In this document: piece by piece, positions 24,606 through 34,088 of the stretch | Layout of the letters: each line of letters begins with the position of its first letter | How positions within the stretch are numbered: the stretch's first letter is position 1 | Source of the DNA: Cyanobacteria bacterium OH_PDB_230 | Lineage (GTDB): Bacteria > Cyanobacteriota > Vampirovibrionia > Gastranaerophilales > Gastranaerophilaceae | Length of the DNA: 64,000 nt | Direction of reading: 5' to 3' | Assembly: GCA_023421795.1 (NCBI GenBank) | Contig: JAEZSO010000001.1 | Span: 62,001-126,000 of the forward strand | The notes under the pieces: model-generated | Told to the model about the DNA's origin: nothing | Databases searched by the model: none | The model's input: the letters and a program-made list of their open reading frames with translations, nothing else | Translations under genes and position numbers: made by a program

Positions 24606-27600
24606 TTTATGTCTTTTTGTTTTAGCGCTGATTCGATTTTATTTATGAAGTCATTCTTTTCAAAAGAGAGTTTATTTATGTAAGAACTTATGTTTAATTC
24701 GCTCAGCTTATCTGAGATGTTTTTTGGTGGAATTGTTGAAATGACCATTATAGGTATGTTGTTGTACATTTCGTTGTTTTTAATGTGATGTATAAAATCT
24801 ACCCCGTTCAGGTTTGGCATTTCTATATCTGTGATTATGAGGTCAAAAGGTTCGTATTTTAGTTTTTCAATTGCATCTATCGGGTTTTGGGTCGATATTA
24901 TTTCATAACCTTGTTTTTTCAATAATTTTTCAAGCAGGGTAAGGGTTATTTTAGAATCTTCCACCAGCAGAATCTTATATTCCGATGGATTAAAGTCGTT
25001 GTTGTTAGTGCTTATAAGCTTTTGTTCTACGCAAGAGAGCTTTTCAATATTTGCGATTGTATTTTTTAATAATTCAGAAACATTTATGATTAAGCATAAA
25101 TCTCCTGAGGCTAGAGTTGTTATCCCACCGATGTTTTTTAATTTAAATACCGGCGGCGCAAATTTTTTGTGTAATATTTCCTGATCGCCCAACAGCTTAT
25201 CTACTATGTATGCGGCTTTTGTGTTTTCAGATTCTATTATTACTACGGTCGTATTTTTTTTCGTTTCTGTTGTTTTTCTTTTAATTCCTAAAATTTTAGC
25301 CAGATCAATAATTGGAATAGTTTCGTTCCCAACTATTATTGATTTATATCCGTCTTTGTAGAATATTTTATCTTCATCAATCCATTGTACAAGCTTTATT
25401 GCGCTCATAGGAATGGCGAATGTTTGTTCTTCGATTGTGATTATGAATGATTTGATTGTTGCCATAGAGACAGGAAGCTCAATTATTACTTTTGCTCCTT
25501 TGTTTAATTCGGAATAAACTTTCACTTTTCCGTTAAGCTGAGATATTTTTGTTTGAACTATGTCAAGACCGATTCCTCTGCCTGAGATTTCAGTTATGGT
25601 TTCTCCTGTGGAGAAGCCTGGCCAAAAGATCAGGTTCATTATCTGTTCATCATTCATGGAATTTATTTCGTCGCTGGTCAAAAGACCTTTTTGAAGAGCT
25701 TTTTCTTTGACTTTTTTAATGTTGATTCCGGTTCCGTCATCTTCTATTTCTATTATGATTTTGTTTTCATCTTGTCTTGCGCTTAAATTTATTTTTCCGG
25801 CTCTTGGCTTGCCGTTATTCATCCTGTCAGAGGGTAATTCTATCCCATGGTCTATAGAGTTTCTTAGTATGTGGATAAGAGGCATTTTTATTTCTTCGAT
25901 AATTTTTTTATCGACGCTGGTATCGCTTCCTGAAATATATAGTTCCACTTCTTTGTTATTGGTCGTCGCGATGTCTCTTACCATCCTTGGGAACATATGG
26001 AACACTGTAGCCAGAGGCAGTACCCTGACGCTTTTTGCTATGTTTTCTATTTCTAAAATTATGTGATTTAATTTTATGTCGTCTTCGTGTATTTGTTTGT
26101 ATAATTCATTAACATCGTGGAGAAGCTCATTGATTCCGGTCAAATTGTCTTCAAAGAGGTTCATTATTTGTCTTGTAAAAGCGTTCGTGACATCATTTGT
26201 TTCAAATTTTGCTATGGATTTTTTTTCGTAATATTTGATGTAATTTATGCTTTTTTTGAATAAAGAGCTCCATTCTGTTAGTTTTGTATTTATTTTATCC
26301 AGTTCTTTTAGGTGTTTTTGGGTTTTTATGCCGTTGATTATCAGCTCTCCTGTTTGCGCAAGTAAGGAGTCTAATTTTTTTGTATCTACTCTTAGAGTTT
26401 TAATTGTTCCTATTTCAAAATTTTTGAAAAAGTCCTGAACTTTTTGGAACTCAGGTTCGATGGCTCTTTTTGGGGAAGCTTCAACAAGCTGGTCAGAGTA
26501 GTTTATCTCGGATATATCTATCATTTGTTCTACTATAGAAAGCCGTTGGAAAAGAAGGCTGAGGTCTTCTTCTTCGTTAGACTCGTTATTCAAGATTATT
26601 TTTTTTGTTATATTTATACTCTGGGTTAATATCGTAACGATGTCGCTTTCAGGCTTTATGCCTAGTTTTTTTATTTGTTCTAAAATATCAAAAACTTTCT
26701 TGTAAATTTTAGAAATATCTTCGCACAAGCCGTAATTTAATATTGAAAGTACGCATTTCTGAGAATTTTCAACGTAAGTAGGATCTGTTTTTATTTGAGA
26801 AATGTTGCCGGATAAATAATCCAGTTTTTCTTTTAATTCGTTCTTGTTTGATTTTTCTTCTTCTGCAACTTCTTCGATGGCCTCAGGTTCATTCTTGCCC
26901 GCTACAATAAGTTCGTTATCTATGGATGGAATCGAAAGATGCGAGAATATAATATTTATTCCTTGAATAATTTCGTTAAGATATTGTTTGTAAAGATCTA
27001 TTTCTCTTCTGTCAAGATGTTCTGAACCCGAAGTCTTGTGTTTGAATATGGTTTTTAGGTTCTCTATTTTTTCCGTAATTTCTGAAAACTTGGTTGCACA
27101 GAAAATTTCAAACAAATTATTGAAATTGTCGCTTAATATTGATATTAAAGTGTCTTTTTCTGTTTCATCATAACGGTTTAAGATGAAAACGGATTCCATT
27201 ACAAGAGCGGTTATACTTGTTGTTTGTCTCAGGAATTTTTCAAGATCGAAATTGGAATAATCTTCAGATTCATCGTGATTTTTAGTGAATGTAGATTGCT
27301 TTTCCCCTCCAATTAAGATATTAAGCTCTTCTGTGAGGTCTTTTATGGAGTCACATTCGTAATCTTGTTTTGTGCTTACAGAATTTTTTATAAGAAACAG
27401 CAAGAAATCGGAAGTTTTGTACAGCTTATTGAAAACTTCTTGGGTTACGGTTAATTTATTATCTTTTATAAGAGTCAATAAGTCTTCTAATAAGTGAGCG
27501 ATGTTTTGGATGTTGAAAAACCCGATCATTCTGGCGGCACCTTTAAGAGAGTGTGCTTCTTGAAACAGAACCGAAATTATTTGAAGGTCATCAGGATTTT

Positions 27601-27703
27601 TTTCAAAATGAAGCAAATTACTGTTGAACTTTTGAACAATTTCCTCACTCTCTTCTCTGAATATATTGAGGATTTCATCGAATTCTTCGGGTAAAAAATT
27701 CAT
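24602..27703 (-). CDS. cheA: Hybrid chemotaxis histidine kinase CheA with C-terminal receiver
   Basis: This is a 1,033-residue CheA-type kinase. The N-terminal Hpt domain has phosphohistidine H51 in E-A-H-S-L-K-G-A. A long variable region (about 110-430) follows, with a possible second helical Hpt-like bundle, then the dimerisation domain (T-L-R-V-D-T-K-K-L-D), an ATPase domain with H-I-L-R-N-S-I-D-H-G and G-R-G-I-G-L-D, a CheW-like domain, and a receiver (about 910-1030) with D in I-I-T-D-I-E-M-P. The fused receiver is typical of alternative chemosensory systems such as Pil-Chp or cyanobacterial phototaxis, not of simple flagellar CheA. The MCP gene lies 12 bases upstream on the same strand. 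Confidence 0.93.
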   Translation of the reverse strand: MNFLPEEFDEILNIFREESEEIVQKFNSNLLHFEKNPDDLQIISVLFQEAHSLKGAARMIGFFNIQNIAHLLEDLLTLIKDNKLTVTQEVFNKLYKTSDFLLFLIKNSVSTKQDYECDSIKDLTEELNILIGGEKQSTFTKNHDESEDYSNFDLEKFLRQTTSITALVMESVFILNRYDETEKDTLISILSDNFNNLFEIFCATKFSEITEKIENLKTIFKHKTSGSEHLDRREIDLYKQYLNEIIQGINIIFSHLSIPSIDNELIVAGKNEPEAIEEVAEEEKSNKNELKEKLDYLSGNISQIKTDPTYVENSQKCVLSILNYGLCEDISKIYKKVFDILEQIKKLGIKPESDIVTILTQSINITKKIILNNESNEEEDLSLLFQRLSIVEQMIDISEINYSDQLVEASPKRAIEPEFQKVQDFFKNFEIGTIKTLRVDTKKLDSLLAQTGELIINGIKTQKHLKELDKINTKLTEWSSLFKKSINYIKYYEKKSIAKFETNDVTNAFTRQIMNLFEDNLTGINELLHDVNELYKQIHEDDIKLNHIILEIENIAKSVRVLPLATVFHMFPRMVRDIATTNNKEVELYISGSDTSVDKKIIEEIKMPLIHILRNSIDHGIELPSDRMNNGKPRAGKINLSARQDENKIIIEIEDDGTGINIKKVKEKALQKGLLTSDEINSMNDEQIMNLIFWPGFSTGETITEISGRGIGLDIVQTKISQLNGKVKVYSELNKGAKVIIELPVSMATIKSFIITIEEQTFAIPMSAIKLVQWIDEDKIFYKDGYKSIIVGNETIPIIDLAKILGIKRKTTETKKNTTVVIIESENTKAAYIVDKLLGDQEILHKKFAPPVFKLKNIGGITTLASGDLCLIINVSELLKNTIANIEKLSCVEQKLISTNNNDFNPSEYKILLVEDSKITLTLLEKLLKKQGYEIISTQNPIDAIEKLKYEPFDLIITDIEMPNLNGVDFIHHIKNNEMYNNIPIMVISTIPPKNISDKLSELNISSYINKLSFEKNDFINKIESALKQKDIK

Positions 27704-27715
27704 TAACAGGACCTT

Positions 27716-28753
27716 TTATTTTAAAATATTTTCTTTTAAGTTTGTGGAGATTTTGGTGAAAGATTTCACGTTTTCAATGCTTTCTTCGAGGGTTGAAGCA
27801 GATATGTTCAGTTCTTTGTCCAGTTCTTCAACCAAATCCATAACATCTTCTGAAAGTACTGTTTGGTCTATTGTTGCCGTTAAAATCCCTTCAATTCCGC
27901 TTACCAGATCGTTCATTACATTTATCAATGTTGCGATATTGTTGTCTATATTATGTGCAAGGTTTACCCCTGCTTCAATTTCTTTAGTACCTTCTTCGGT
28001 TGCCATTACGGTAGAGTTTGTAGCCTGTTCTATGTCGTTGATTAAAGAAGATATTTTTGTAGTAGCCTGCTTTGATTCGTCTGCAAGCTTTCTGATTTCT
28101 CCGGCTACAACCGCAAAGCCTTTTCCGTGTTCTCCTGCTCTTGCAGCCTCTACTGCAGCGTTTAGTGCAAGCATGTTTGTCTGCTCCGCTATATCTTCAA
28201 CGATGCCGACGGTATTACCTATCTGCTGGATATAATCGCTTAATTCCAAGATAAGTTCTGCAATAGTCTGGATTTTTTGTTTAAGGTTGAACATCATCGC
28301 GATGTTTGATTTTACCGATTCAGATTCTTTATATGAATAGTTCAATGACTCTTGAGCCTTTGATGCCACTCCTTGCGCGTGTTCTTTTGTTTTGGATGCA
28401 ATATTTTTGAAATGGACAATTGCTTGGGTTACATTTTTAACCAGATCAATGTAGTTATTTGTATGTGTTTTTTGTTTTGTGTTTAATTCAAGAGCCTTAC
28501 AGGTAGTATCTTCTGTCTCTTTTATTTCTTTGTGAACGGTATCTTCTATGGATTTGAGAATCCAGTTTTTTGTATACTGGTATAGTGATATGAATAACAA
28601 GGTGCTTATCGTGAGTGTTATCGTTCTGTAAATAGTTTCTTGTTTTGTAACTATTCCAATAATCGCAATAAAGATTATTAATGCGGCAGTGGCCATATCA
28701 ATAAGATTCTTCATTTTGATTTTTGCAACAAGGCTCATATCTTGATCTCTCAT
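27716..28753 (-). CDS. Methyl-accepting chemotaxis protein without a periplasmic sensor
   Basis: This is a 345-residue MCP. Two helices at about 14-35 and 42-60 are separated by only a few residues, so there is no extracytoplasmic sensing domain and no HAMP. The signalling tip is conserved: [20 protein letters not shown] near residue 190 with [13 protein letters not shown]. It would sense membrane or cytoplasmic state, or partner proteins. The AAAGGAG site 5 bases before the ATG fixes the start. It is cotranscribed with the downstream cheA. Confidence 0.92.
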   Translation of the reverse strand: MRDQDMSLVAKIKMKNLIDMATAALIIFIAIIGIVTKQETIYRTITLTISTLLFISLYQYTKNWILKSIEDTVHKEIKETEDTTCKALELNTKQKTHTNNYIDLVKNVTQAIVHFKNIASKTKEHAQGVASKAQESLNYSYKESESVKSNIAMMFNLKQKIQTIAELILELSDYIQQIGNTVGIVEDIAEQTNMLALNAAVEAARAGEHGKGFAVVAGEIRKLADESKQATTKISSLINDIEQATNSTVMATEEGTKEIEAGVNLAHNIDNNIATLINVMNDLVSGIEGILTATIDQTVLSEDVMDLVEELDKELNISASTLEESIENVKSFTKISTNLKENILK

Positions 28754-28998
28754 AAAAACTCCTTTAGTTTTTTTATTTAACCCGGTGCAGCAACTAGTTG
28801 AACCGTTCAGGTTGTATGCGGTGTCTCTTTTGTCGCGATGTTTTTGCTTTTATTTGGTCGCTCACCTTTTCAATGTTATCCAAATTCTCATTTAGGAAAA
28901 TTCTTCACACTATTTATTCTATTATAGGTCGAATCTTGTATTTTATAATCATTAATTTATTGTATAATTATTTAGTTAGTAATGATGTTTTGGTAAAA
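28754..28998. other. Divergent intergenic region between MCP and CheW genes
   Basis: These 245 bases separate divergent genes. On the plus strand, TATAAT at 28963-28968 lies about 30 bases before the chosen CheW start, and another TATAAT is at 28943-28948; matching -35 boxes are weak. A reading frame stays open from 28798 and would add 67 mostly hydrophobic residues to the CheW protein, but it would start upstream of these promoter elements. Confidence 0.4.
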
Positions 28999-30039
28999 AT
29001 GTTGGATAACCTTATTCCCTTTGATAATAAAGCTTTAAGCCAAGCAGACAGCCTTTTTGTTTTTTTTAAATTGGGTGAAAGTACCTATGCGATAAACGCA
29101 TCTCATACAATTGAAGTACTTAAATTGCCTATGCTTGAATACCCTCAAAAGTTGCCGATGAATGTCGTAGGGATTTTAAATTACAATAACCTTACAATAA
29201 ACGTCGTTAACCTTGCATCTGTTTTGAATCTGGAAAAATTTAACTGCTCTGTTAACAGCCAACTGATTGTCGTTAAAACCGAAGAAGCAATTTTCGGGAT
29301 TCTCGCCGACAAAGTTATAGATGTTTTGACAATCCCCAGCAACGAATTTCAGACTCCGCCTTATGCCTCGGAAGACAATATAATCAGAATGCTTTATTAC
29401 AAAGATTCTGATATGGTCTCTATAATCGATTTGTACGCTGTAGAAACGATATTGAAAGAAGCAAGAATCCAAGATGCTTCTGTTCCATCAGAGAATATTC
29501 TGCCGACAGATGATGTTTCAAAAAAGATTTTAAAAGAAAGAAGTCTGAAGCTTCTGGAAAAAACATACAACAATGTTTTGCCTGAATTATATTATCAGGA
29601 CCAATTCATACTTTTTAAGCTAAGCAACAACGTTTATTGTATAAATATTCGTTTTGTGAAAGAGCTTGTTTCAACGTCAAATATGAAAATTACCCAACTT
29701 CCTTGCGTGCCGGAATATATCTCAGGAATTATAAATCTCAGGGGAGACTTTGTCATAATAGTCAATCTGAGCGAATTCTTAGGTCTTAAAAACAACGAAA
29801 AAGCCGAAGCAAAAAAGATTCTTGTATTTGATTCAAAAGACTATAAATTAGCCATTCTGGTTGATGATGTCATCGGAATAAAAAGTATCAACAATGACAA
29901 ATTTATTCATAAATCAGGCAATAAATTCGATAAAAAATACACAATGGCTGAAATAGTCGAAGATGAAGTCGTGTATAACATCTTGAATGTGGAAAAAATA
30001 ATAAATGATGAAAGACTTTTTATAAACATTGAGTCGTGA
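28999..30039 (+). CDS. Double CheW-domain coupling protein
   Basis: This protein carries two CheW-like domains in tandem (about residues 15-150 and 190-340), both beginning with the F-x-L-x-x-x-x-Y-x-I-x pattern; the second has the typical I-N-L-R-G-D-F-V-I-I-V-N-L segment. CheW domains bridge receptor arrays and CheA. Tandem versions (CheV-like without a receiver) occur in alternative chemosensory systems. I placed the start at the ATG at 28999, giving 346 residues, because likely -10 elements lie just upstream inside the longer frame. It sits divergent from the MCP-cheA pair and probably works with it. The glycosylase gene begins 4 bases after its stop. Confidence 0.87.
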   Translation: MLDNLIPFDNKALSQADSLFVFFKLGESTYAINASHTIEVLKLPMLEYPQKLPMNVVGILNYNNLTINVVNLASVLNLEKFNCSVNSQLIVVKTEEAIFGILADKVIDVLTIPSNEFQTPPYASEDNIIRMLYYKDSDMVSIIDLYAVETILKEARIQDASVPSENILPTDDVSKKILKERSLKLLEKTYNNVLPELYYQDQFILFKLSNNVYCINIRFVKELVSTSNMKITQLPCVPEYISGIINLRGDFVIIVNLSEFLGLKNNEKAEAKKILVFDSKDYKLAILVDDVIGIKSINNDKFIHKSGNKFDKKYTMAEIVEDEVVYNILNVEKIINDERLFINIES

Positions 30040-30043
30040 AGGT

Positions 30044-30592
30044 ATGAAAACCGGTATAGTTTCTCAAGATTTTTTTGAAAGAGATACTTTGATTGTCGCA
30101 AAGGAGCTTTTAGGCTGCACTCTTGTAAGAAATATTGAAGGAAAAATCTATAAAGGCAAAATAGTCGAAACAGAAGCCTACAAACAAGATGATCCGGCTT
30201 GCCATGCATTTAAGGGAAAGACCAAAAGGGCGGCTACTCTCTTTAAAGAACCTGGCTTATCTTATGTCTACATGATTTATGGCATGTACTATTGCTTAAA
30301 TGTGGTTACAGAACCTTTAGGCGTTGCAGGAGCCGTTTTGATAAGGGCACTTGAGCCTTTGGATGATTTTGACAATACGAACGGTCCCGGGAAGCTTTGT
30401 AAGTCCTTGAATATAACTAAATTGCAGAATGAATTAGATATGTGCCTTGATGAATCTGAAATCTACATTATGAACGGCGTGGATAATGCTTCATTTGAAA
30501 TAGTTCAGACTACAAGAATCGGGATAAAGCAGGCAGCTGATTATCCTTGGAGATTTTATATAAAGAATAATCCTTTTGTTTCAAAGCTATAA
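30044..30592 (+). CDS. 3-methyladenine DNA glycosylase (AAG/MPG family)
   Basis: This 182-residue base-excision repair enzyme removes alkylated purines and hypoxanthine. Family hallmarks are visible: A-K-E-L-L-G-C-T-L-V near the start, the catalytic glutamate in I-V-E-T-E-A-Y, D-x-A-C-H-A, the Y-V-Y-M-I-Y-G-M-Y-Y-C-L-N-V-V block, L-I-R-A-L-E-P and N-G-P-G-K-L. Length is normal for bacterial members. The ATG at 30044 is preferred; a TTG at 30029 overlapping the CheW gene is an alternative. The link to CheW appears to be only transcriptional. Confidence 0.93.
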   Translation: MKTGIVSQDFFERDTLIVAKELLGCTLVRNIEGKIYKGKIVETEAYKQDDPACHAFKGKTKRAATLFKEPGLSYVYMIYGMYYCLNVVTEPLGVAGAVLIRALEPLDDFDNTNGPGKLCKSLNITKLQNELDMCLDESEIYIMNGVDNASFEIVQTTRIGIKQAADYPWRFYIKNNPFVSKL

Positions 30593-30593
30593 G

Positions 30594-31232
30594 TTAGCAG
30601 TTAATCATTTCTTCTATGCTGTTAAATTTATAAAATGGGAAATGAGCCCCTGAAATTGTTTTATAATTCTTTTTCCAGAACTTTTTTTGAAAATCAGGGG
30701 GAATTATTTTGTCTTCTTCCGATATAAGGATTTTGTCATAGAAAAAATCCTCTTCTTTTCTGTTTTTAGCGTATTTTTTAAGGTTCGCAAATTCAAGAAG
30801 AGAGCTCTCCAAACTTCTTTTTGGCTGGTATTTGTTGAACAGAGTAAGTTCTTTTTTGTTTTGAAGCAGTAATTTTTCCCTGAAATAAAGATAATTTTCT
30901 TTGGAAATATTTTCAAATATTTTTGAGCGCTCTTTAGTCACCCCGAATTTTTCATCAAAAGGCTTTAAAGTACCGTTAATGGCGACTTTTAGGTCGAAAT
31001 CAGGCAATATGTCTTTTAAGTAATAAGCCATGAAAACGCCGCAAGAGTATGTGACTAAGGTTTTCTTTTTGTATTTTGAAAAATCAAAATTAAGTTCAAG
31101 ATCGTTGTAATCATAGATATATAGAATATCGGATTCGCTTTTAAGAGGCAGAAATGGCTTCTCGTCCATACCCCAGCCACAGAAAAATACAATTATTTCA
31201 TCGCTATTTTGATTTTTAAAAAAATGTCTCAC
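30594..31232 (-). CDS. BioG-like pimeloyl-ACP methyl ester esterase, second copy
   Basis: This 212-residue DUF452/BioG-family alpha/beta hydrolase has nucleophile S63 in T-Y-S-C-G-V-F, the acid in L-I-S-E-E-D-K-I-I, and the histidine in S-G-A-H-F-P-F. BioG cleaves the methyl ester of pimeloyl-ACP at the end of the pimelate branch of biotin synthesis. The GTG at 31232 is chosen because AGAGG precedes it by 5 bases and because it matches the length and start of the paralogue at 47135-47779; a longer frame reaches 31298. Unlike that copy it has no bioC beside it. Shared motifs such as G-W-x-x-D-E-K-P-F and N-G-T-L-K-P show that the two are homologous. Confidence 0.75.
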   Translation of the reverse strand: MRHFFKNQNSDEIIVFFCGWGMDEKPFLPLKSESDILYIYDYNDLELNFDFSKYKKKTLVTYSCGVFMAYYLKDILPDFDLKVAINGTLKPFDEKFGVTKERSKIFENISKENYLYFREKLLLQNKKELTLFNKYQPKRSLESSLLEFANLKKYAKNRKEEDFFYDKILISEEDKIIPPDFQKKFWKKNYKTISGAHFPFYKFNSIEEMINC

Positions 31233-31291
31233 GCGCACCTCTATATTAAATTTTATACCAAGATTAAAAAAAATAATAGTTAAATATTTCC

Positions 31292-31320
31292 TTGTCAAAA
31301 ATACCCTTAGAGTGTAAGAT
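31292..31320 (+). promoter_or_regulatory. Sigma-70 promoter of the glutamate dehydrogenase gene
   Basis: TTGTCA and TAAGAT boxes are 17 bases apart, giving a leader of about 30 bases before the dehydrogenase start codon, which has AGGAGA 6 bases upstream. Confidence 0.65.
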
Positions 31321-31356
31321 ATGAGTGTTATCTGCAGTCTATTTTAGGAGAAACCG

Positions 31357-32613
31357 ATGAATGAAATGATGACACCAACCTTCATTATGGCGCAAGAACA
31401 ATTGGAGAGAGTTGGTAAACTTTTGAATTTGGAAGAGGGAATAGTCGAAAGGCTTAAATATCCTCGTAAAACACTAATAGTGTCTTTGCCTATAAAATTG
31501 GATAATGGTGAAACAAAAAGTTTTACGGGTTACAGGGTGCAACACGATTTGGCGATGGGACCTTCTAAAGGAGGCATAAGATACTATCCTGATGTGGATT
31601 TAGGAGAAGTTTCTGCCTTGGCAATGTGGATGACATGGAAATGCGCTCTTATGAACTTGCCTTTTGGCGGAGCCAAAGGGGGTATTTGCTGTAATCCTAC
31701 AGAAATGTCCTTGACCGAACTGGAAAAATTGACAAGAAGATACACGACGGAAATCCTTTCTATGATTGGACCGGAAAAGGATATTCCTGCCCCTGACGTT
31801 TATACCGATGAAAGAACCATGTCTTGGATTATGGATACATACAGCAACTATTTCGGCTATGCAATTCCTGGTGTAGTAACAGGTAAACCTGTAGGATTAG
31901 GCGGTTCTTTGGGCAGAAAAGAAGCTACAGGAGCTGGCGTTGCTTATACTATATTCAATGCAATCAGTAAGATTCTTAACAACGACAAAAAAGTTTATGA
32001 TATAGCTATTCAGGGTTTTGGAAACGTCGGTTCCAACGCCGCAAAATATCTTTATGAAGCAGGGCAAAAAATAATTGCCGTAAGCGATATCAACGGCGGG
32101 ATATATAACCCTGAAGGCATTGATATAAGAAAATTGAACGAATATGTTAAAGAAACAAAAACGGTGGTAGGTTTTGAAGGAACAGAACCTGTTTCTAACC
32201 AGCAATTGCTTGAGATTAAATGTGACTTTCTTGTTCCATGTGCTTTGGGTAATGTAATTACAGAAAATAATGCAGCTGAAGTCAAAGCAAGAATAGTTGT
32301 GGAGGGTGCTAATGGCCCTGTCACAAACGAAGCTGATGAGATTTTAAAATCCAAAGGAATTATAGTTATACCTGGAATTTTGGCTAATGCCGGCGGGGTT
32401 ACTGTTTCTTATTTTGAATGGGTTCAAGATATTCAAAGATTGTTCTGGGAAGAAAATCAGGTAATGAGTAAGCTTGAATGTCTTATGACCAAAGCTTTCA
32501 ATGATGTTCTCGATTTGTCTAAAGAAAAAGATGTGGATTTGAGAACTTCTGCAATGATGATAGGCGTAAACAGAGTAGCAGAAGCGAAAAAATTACGTGG
32601 TTTATATCCGTAG
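31357..32613 (+). CDS. gdhA: Glu/Leu/Phe/Val dehydrogenase (glutamate dehydrogenase)
   Basis: This 418-residue enzyme interconverts glutamate and 2-oxoglutarate plus ammonia using NAD(P). The substrate domain has the family block G-P-S-K-G-G-I-R-Y and the catalytic lysine in P-F-G-G-A-K-G-G-I. The Rossmann domain has G-F-G-N-V-G-S-N-A near residue 230 and P-C-A-L-G-N-V-I-T, and the C-terminus has A-N-A-G-G-V-T-V-S-Y-F-E-W. Length matches hexameric enzymes of about 415-420 residues. It has its own promoter and terminator, so it is monocistronic. It probably links amino-acid fermentation with nitrogen assimilation. Confidence 0.95.
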   Translation: MNEMMTPTFIMAQEQLERVGKLLNLEEGIVERLKYPRKTLIVSLPIKLDNGETKSFTGYRVQHDLAMGPSKGGIRYYPDVDLGEVSALAMWMTWKCALMNLPFGGAKGGICCNPTEMSLTELEKLTRRYTTEILSMIGPEKDIPAPDVYTDERTMSWIMDTYSNYFGYAIPGVVTGKPVGLGGSLGRKEATGAGVAYTIFNAISKILNNDKKVYDIAIQGFGNVGSNAAKYLYEAGQKIIAVSDINGGIYNPEGIDIRKLNEYVKETKTVVGFEGTEPVSNQQLLEIKCDFLVPCALGNVITENNAAEVKARIVVEGANGPVTNEADEILKSKGIIVIPGILANAGGVTVSYFEWVQDIQRLFWEENQVMSKLECLMTKAFNDVLDLSKEKDVDLRTSAMMIGVNRVAEAKKLRGLYP

Positions 32614-32627
32614 AATATTTTCAAATA

Positions 32628-32657
32628 CAAAAAAAGAGCCTTTAGGGGCTCTTTTTT
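32628..32657. terminator. Bidirectional intrinsic terminator after gdhA
   Basis: AAAAAGAGCC pairs with GGGCTCTTTTTT around TTTAG. It serves gdhA and the convergent gene that ends at 32662. Confidence 0.9.
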
Positions 32658-32661
32658 AATG

Positions 32662-33234
32662 TCAAAATTTCTTAAATATTAATACTATAAGGTCTCCGGG
32701 CTTAACATTTAGTTCTGAACCTTCTTCGATATATGTCAGAGGTGAATCTTTATATATTTTGACTAAACCTGACTTTATTCTGCTGCCATCTTCAGCCTGA
32801 GCGACCCCTTGTACGAAAGATATTCCCTGAGATACTCCTTTAAAAAAGAAGCCTACTGCGCTTTTTGCAGCTGATTCCGCTATCGCTTGTTTATCTATGG
32901 GGGCATAACCCACTACTTTTGCATAATATTTTGTATCTTCAATTTTTTGTGTGGTCATGTTGGATATATAAGAGGTTGGAATGAATTCAAAATAAGCGTC
33001 TCTTTTACCTCTCTTGGCATTCTCGACTTTTATTACGTCGCCGATAAGTATTGTCCCTGCTTCCAGTACTGTTCCATCTTTTAATTCTTCTCGTTCAATA
33101 ATTTGCACTTTATAAGTATCTGATGGTGAAGCGGTAGAGAAGTCTTCCAGAGATATAACCCTAATCGACTTTGCCTGGGCTGTCGTTGCTGCGAAAAAGA
33201 CGAAACAAATCAGTGAAAATATGATTTTTCTCAT
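32662..33234 (-). CDS. Exported protein of unknown function
   Basis: This 190-residue protein has a clear signal peptide: M-R-K-I-I, a hydrophobic core, and a likely cleavage after A-Q-A near residue 21. The mature part looks beta-rich, with G-T-V-L-E-A-G-T-I-L-I-G-D-V repeated in style by a closing L-N-V-K-P-G-D-L-I-V-L segment. That resembles proteins that bind or shape the envelope, but I recognise no family. A short hydrophobic glycine-rich stretch lies near residue 125. It is on the same strand as murI and the amidase, about 50 bases downstream of murI, so an envelope role is plausible. Confidence 0.65.
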   Translation of the reverse strand: MRKIIFSLICFVFFAATTAQAKSIRVISLEDFSTASPSDTYKVQIIEREELKDGTVLEAGTILIGDVIKVENAKRGKRDAYFEFIPTSYISNMTTQKIEDTKYYAKVVGYAPIDKQAIAESAAKSAVGFFFKGVSQGISFVQGVAQAEDGSRIKSGLVKIYKDSPLTYIEEGSELNVKPGDLIVLIFKKF

Positions 33235-33286
33235 TTATTACCTTTGATCTTAAATAACATTAATAAAATTATATCATGTAGCGAGA

Positions 33287-34084
33287 TTATATCGACGACA
33301 CCATTTCTATTAAGGTAGGAGCTTTTTCGAGTTTGTAGAATAATTCAGAAGCATTTAAAAAATTCTCAGGCTGATCGCTTACAAAGAATTGAGGAGGGAA
33401 TTCTTGCTTGTCCGCCAACATATCCTTGGATGAAAGATCATTTAAAATATGTTCTACAAAGCATTCCGCAGGATCTATGAACATCTCTTCAGGAGCATAA
33501 TTGTTTAGAATGTTCCTTAAATAAGGATAGTGGGTGCATCCTAAAATTATTTTATCTACGTTGTTTTCAGTTGTTTTTTTCAAGTACTCTTTAATTAAAT
33601 CAACGCTTTTTTGTTCATTGAACGTTTTGTTTTCAACTATCTGTACCCAACCAGGGCATCCTTGCTCAAAGACTTCGATATTTGGGTTGTATTTTTGTAT
33701 TGAACTCTGATATGCGTGTGAAATTGCCGTTGCTTCAGTGGATAGAACCCCAATCCTGTTGTAATCTTTTGAGGCTATACATTTTGAAGCAATCTGGATA
33801 ACCGGATAAATTACAAAATCATAGTCATCTTTAAGGACGTCATAAGTTACCGCAGATGTTGTGTTGCAAGCCATTACAACTGCTTTTGTCTTTTTTTGTG
33901 CGTAAAAGTCAAAAATATTTTTTGCAATTTTTACAAGTTCATCTTTTGTTTTTGAACCGTAAGGAAGATTTTTTGTATCGCCAAAGTAAATATAATTTTC
34001 ATCGGGTAAAATTTTTACCAGTTTAGAAAAAACTGTCAGACCGCCTACTCCGGAGTCAAATATTCCTATGGGATTGTTGTTCAT
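33287..34084 (-). CDS. murI: Glutamate racemase
   Basis: MurI makes D-glutamate for peptidoglycan. The 265-residue product opens with G-I-F-D-S-G-V-G-G-L-T-V and has both catalytic cysteines, C73 in M-A-C-N-T-T-S-A and C183 in L-G-C-T-H-Y-P. P-Y-G near residue 41 is also conserved. Only 4 bases separate its start from the stop of the upstream amidase gene, so the two form a cell-wall operon. Length is normal. Confidence 0.97.
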   Translation of the reverse strand: MNNNPIGIFDSGVGGLTVFSKLVKILPDENYIYFGDTKNLPYGSKTKDELVKIAKNIFDFYAQKKTKAVVMACNTTSAVTYDVLKDDYDFVIYPVIQIASKCIASKDYNRIGVLSTEATAISHAYQSSIQKYNPNIEVFEQGCPGWVQIVENKTFNEQKSVDLIKEYLKKTTENNVDKIILGCTHYPYLRNILNNYAPEEMFIDPAECFVEHILNDLSSKDMLADKQEFPPQFFVSDQPENFLNASELFYKLEKAPTLIEMVSSI

Positions 34085-34088
34085 TGTT

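Noticed and set aside
28798..28998. A longer CheW protein starting 67 codons upstream
   Set aside because: The extra residues are mostly hydrophobic without CheW similarity, and -10 elements lie inside this stretch just before the ATG at 28999.
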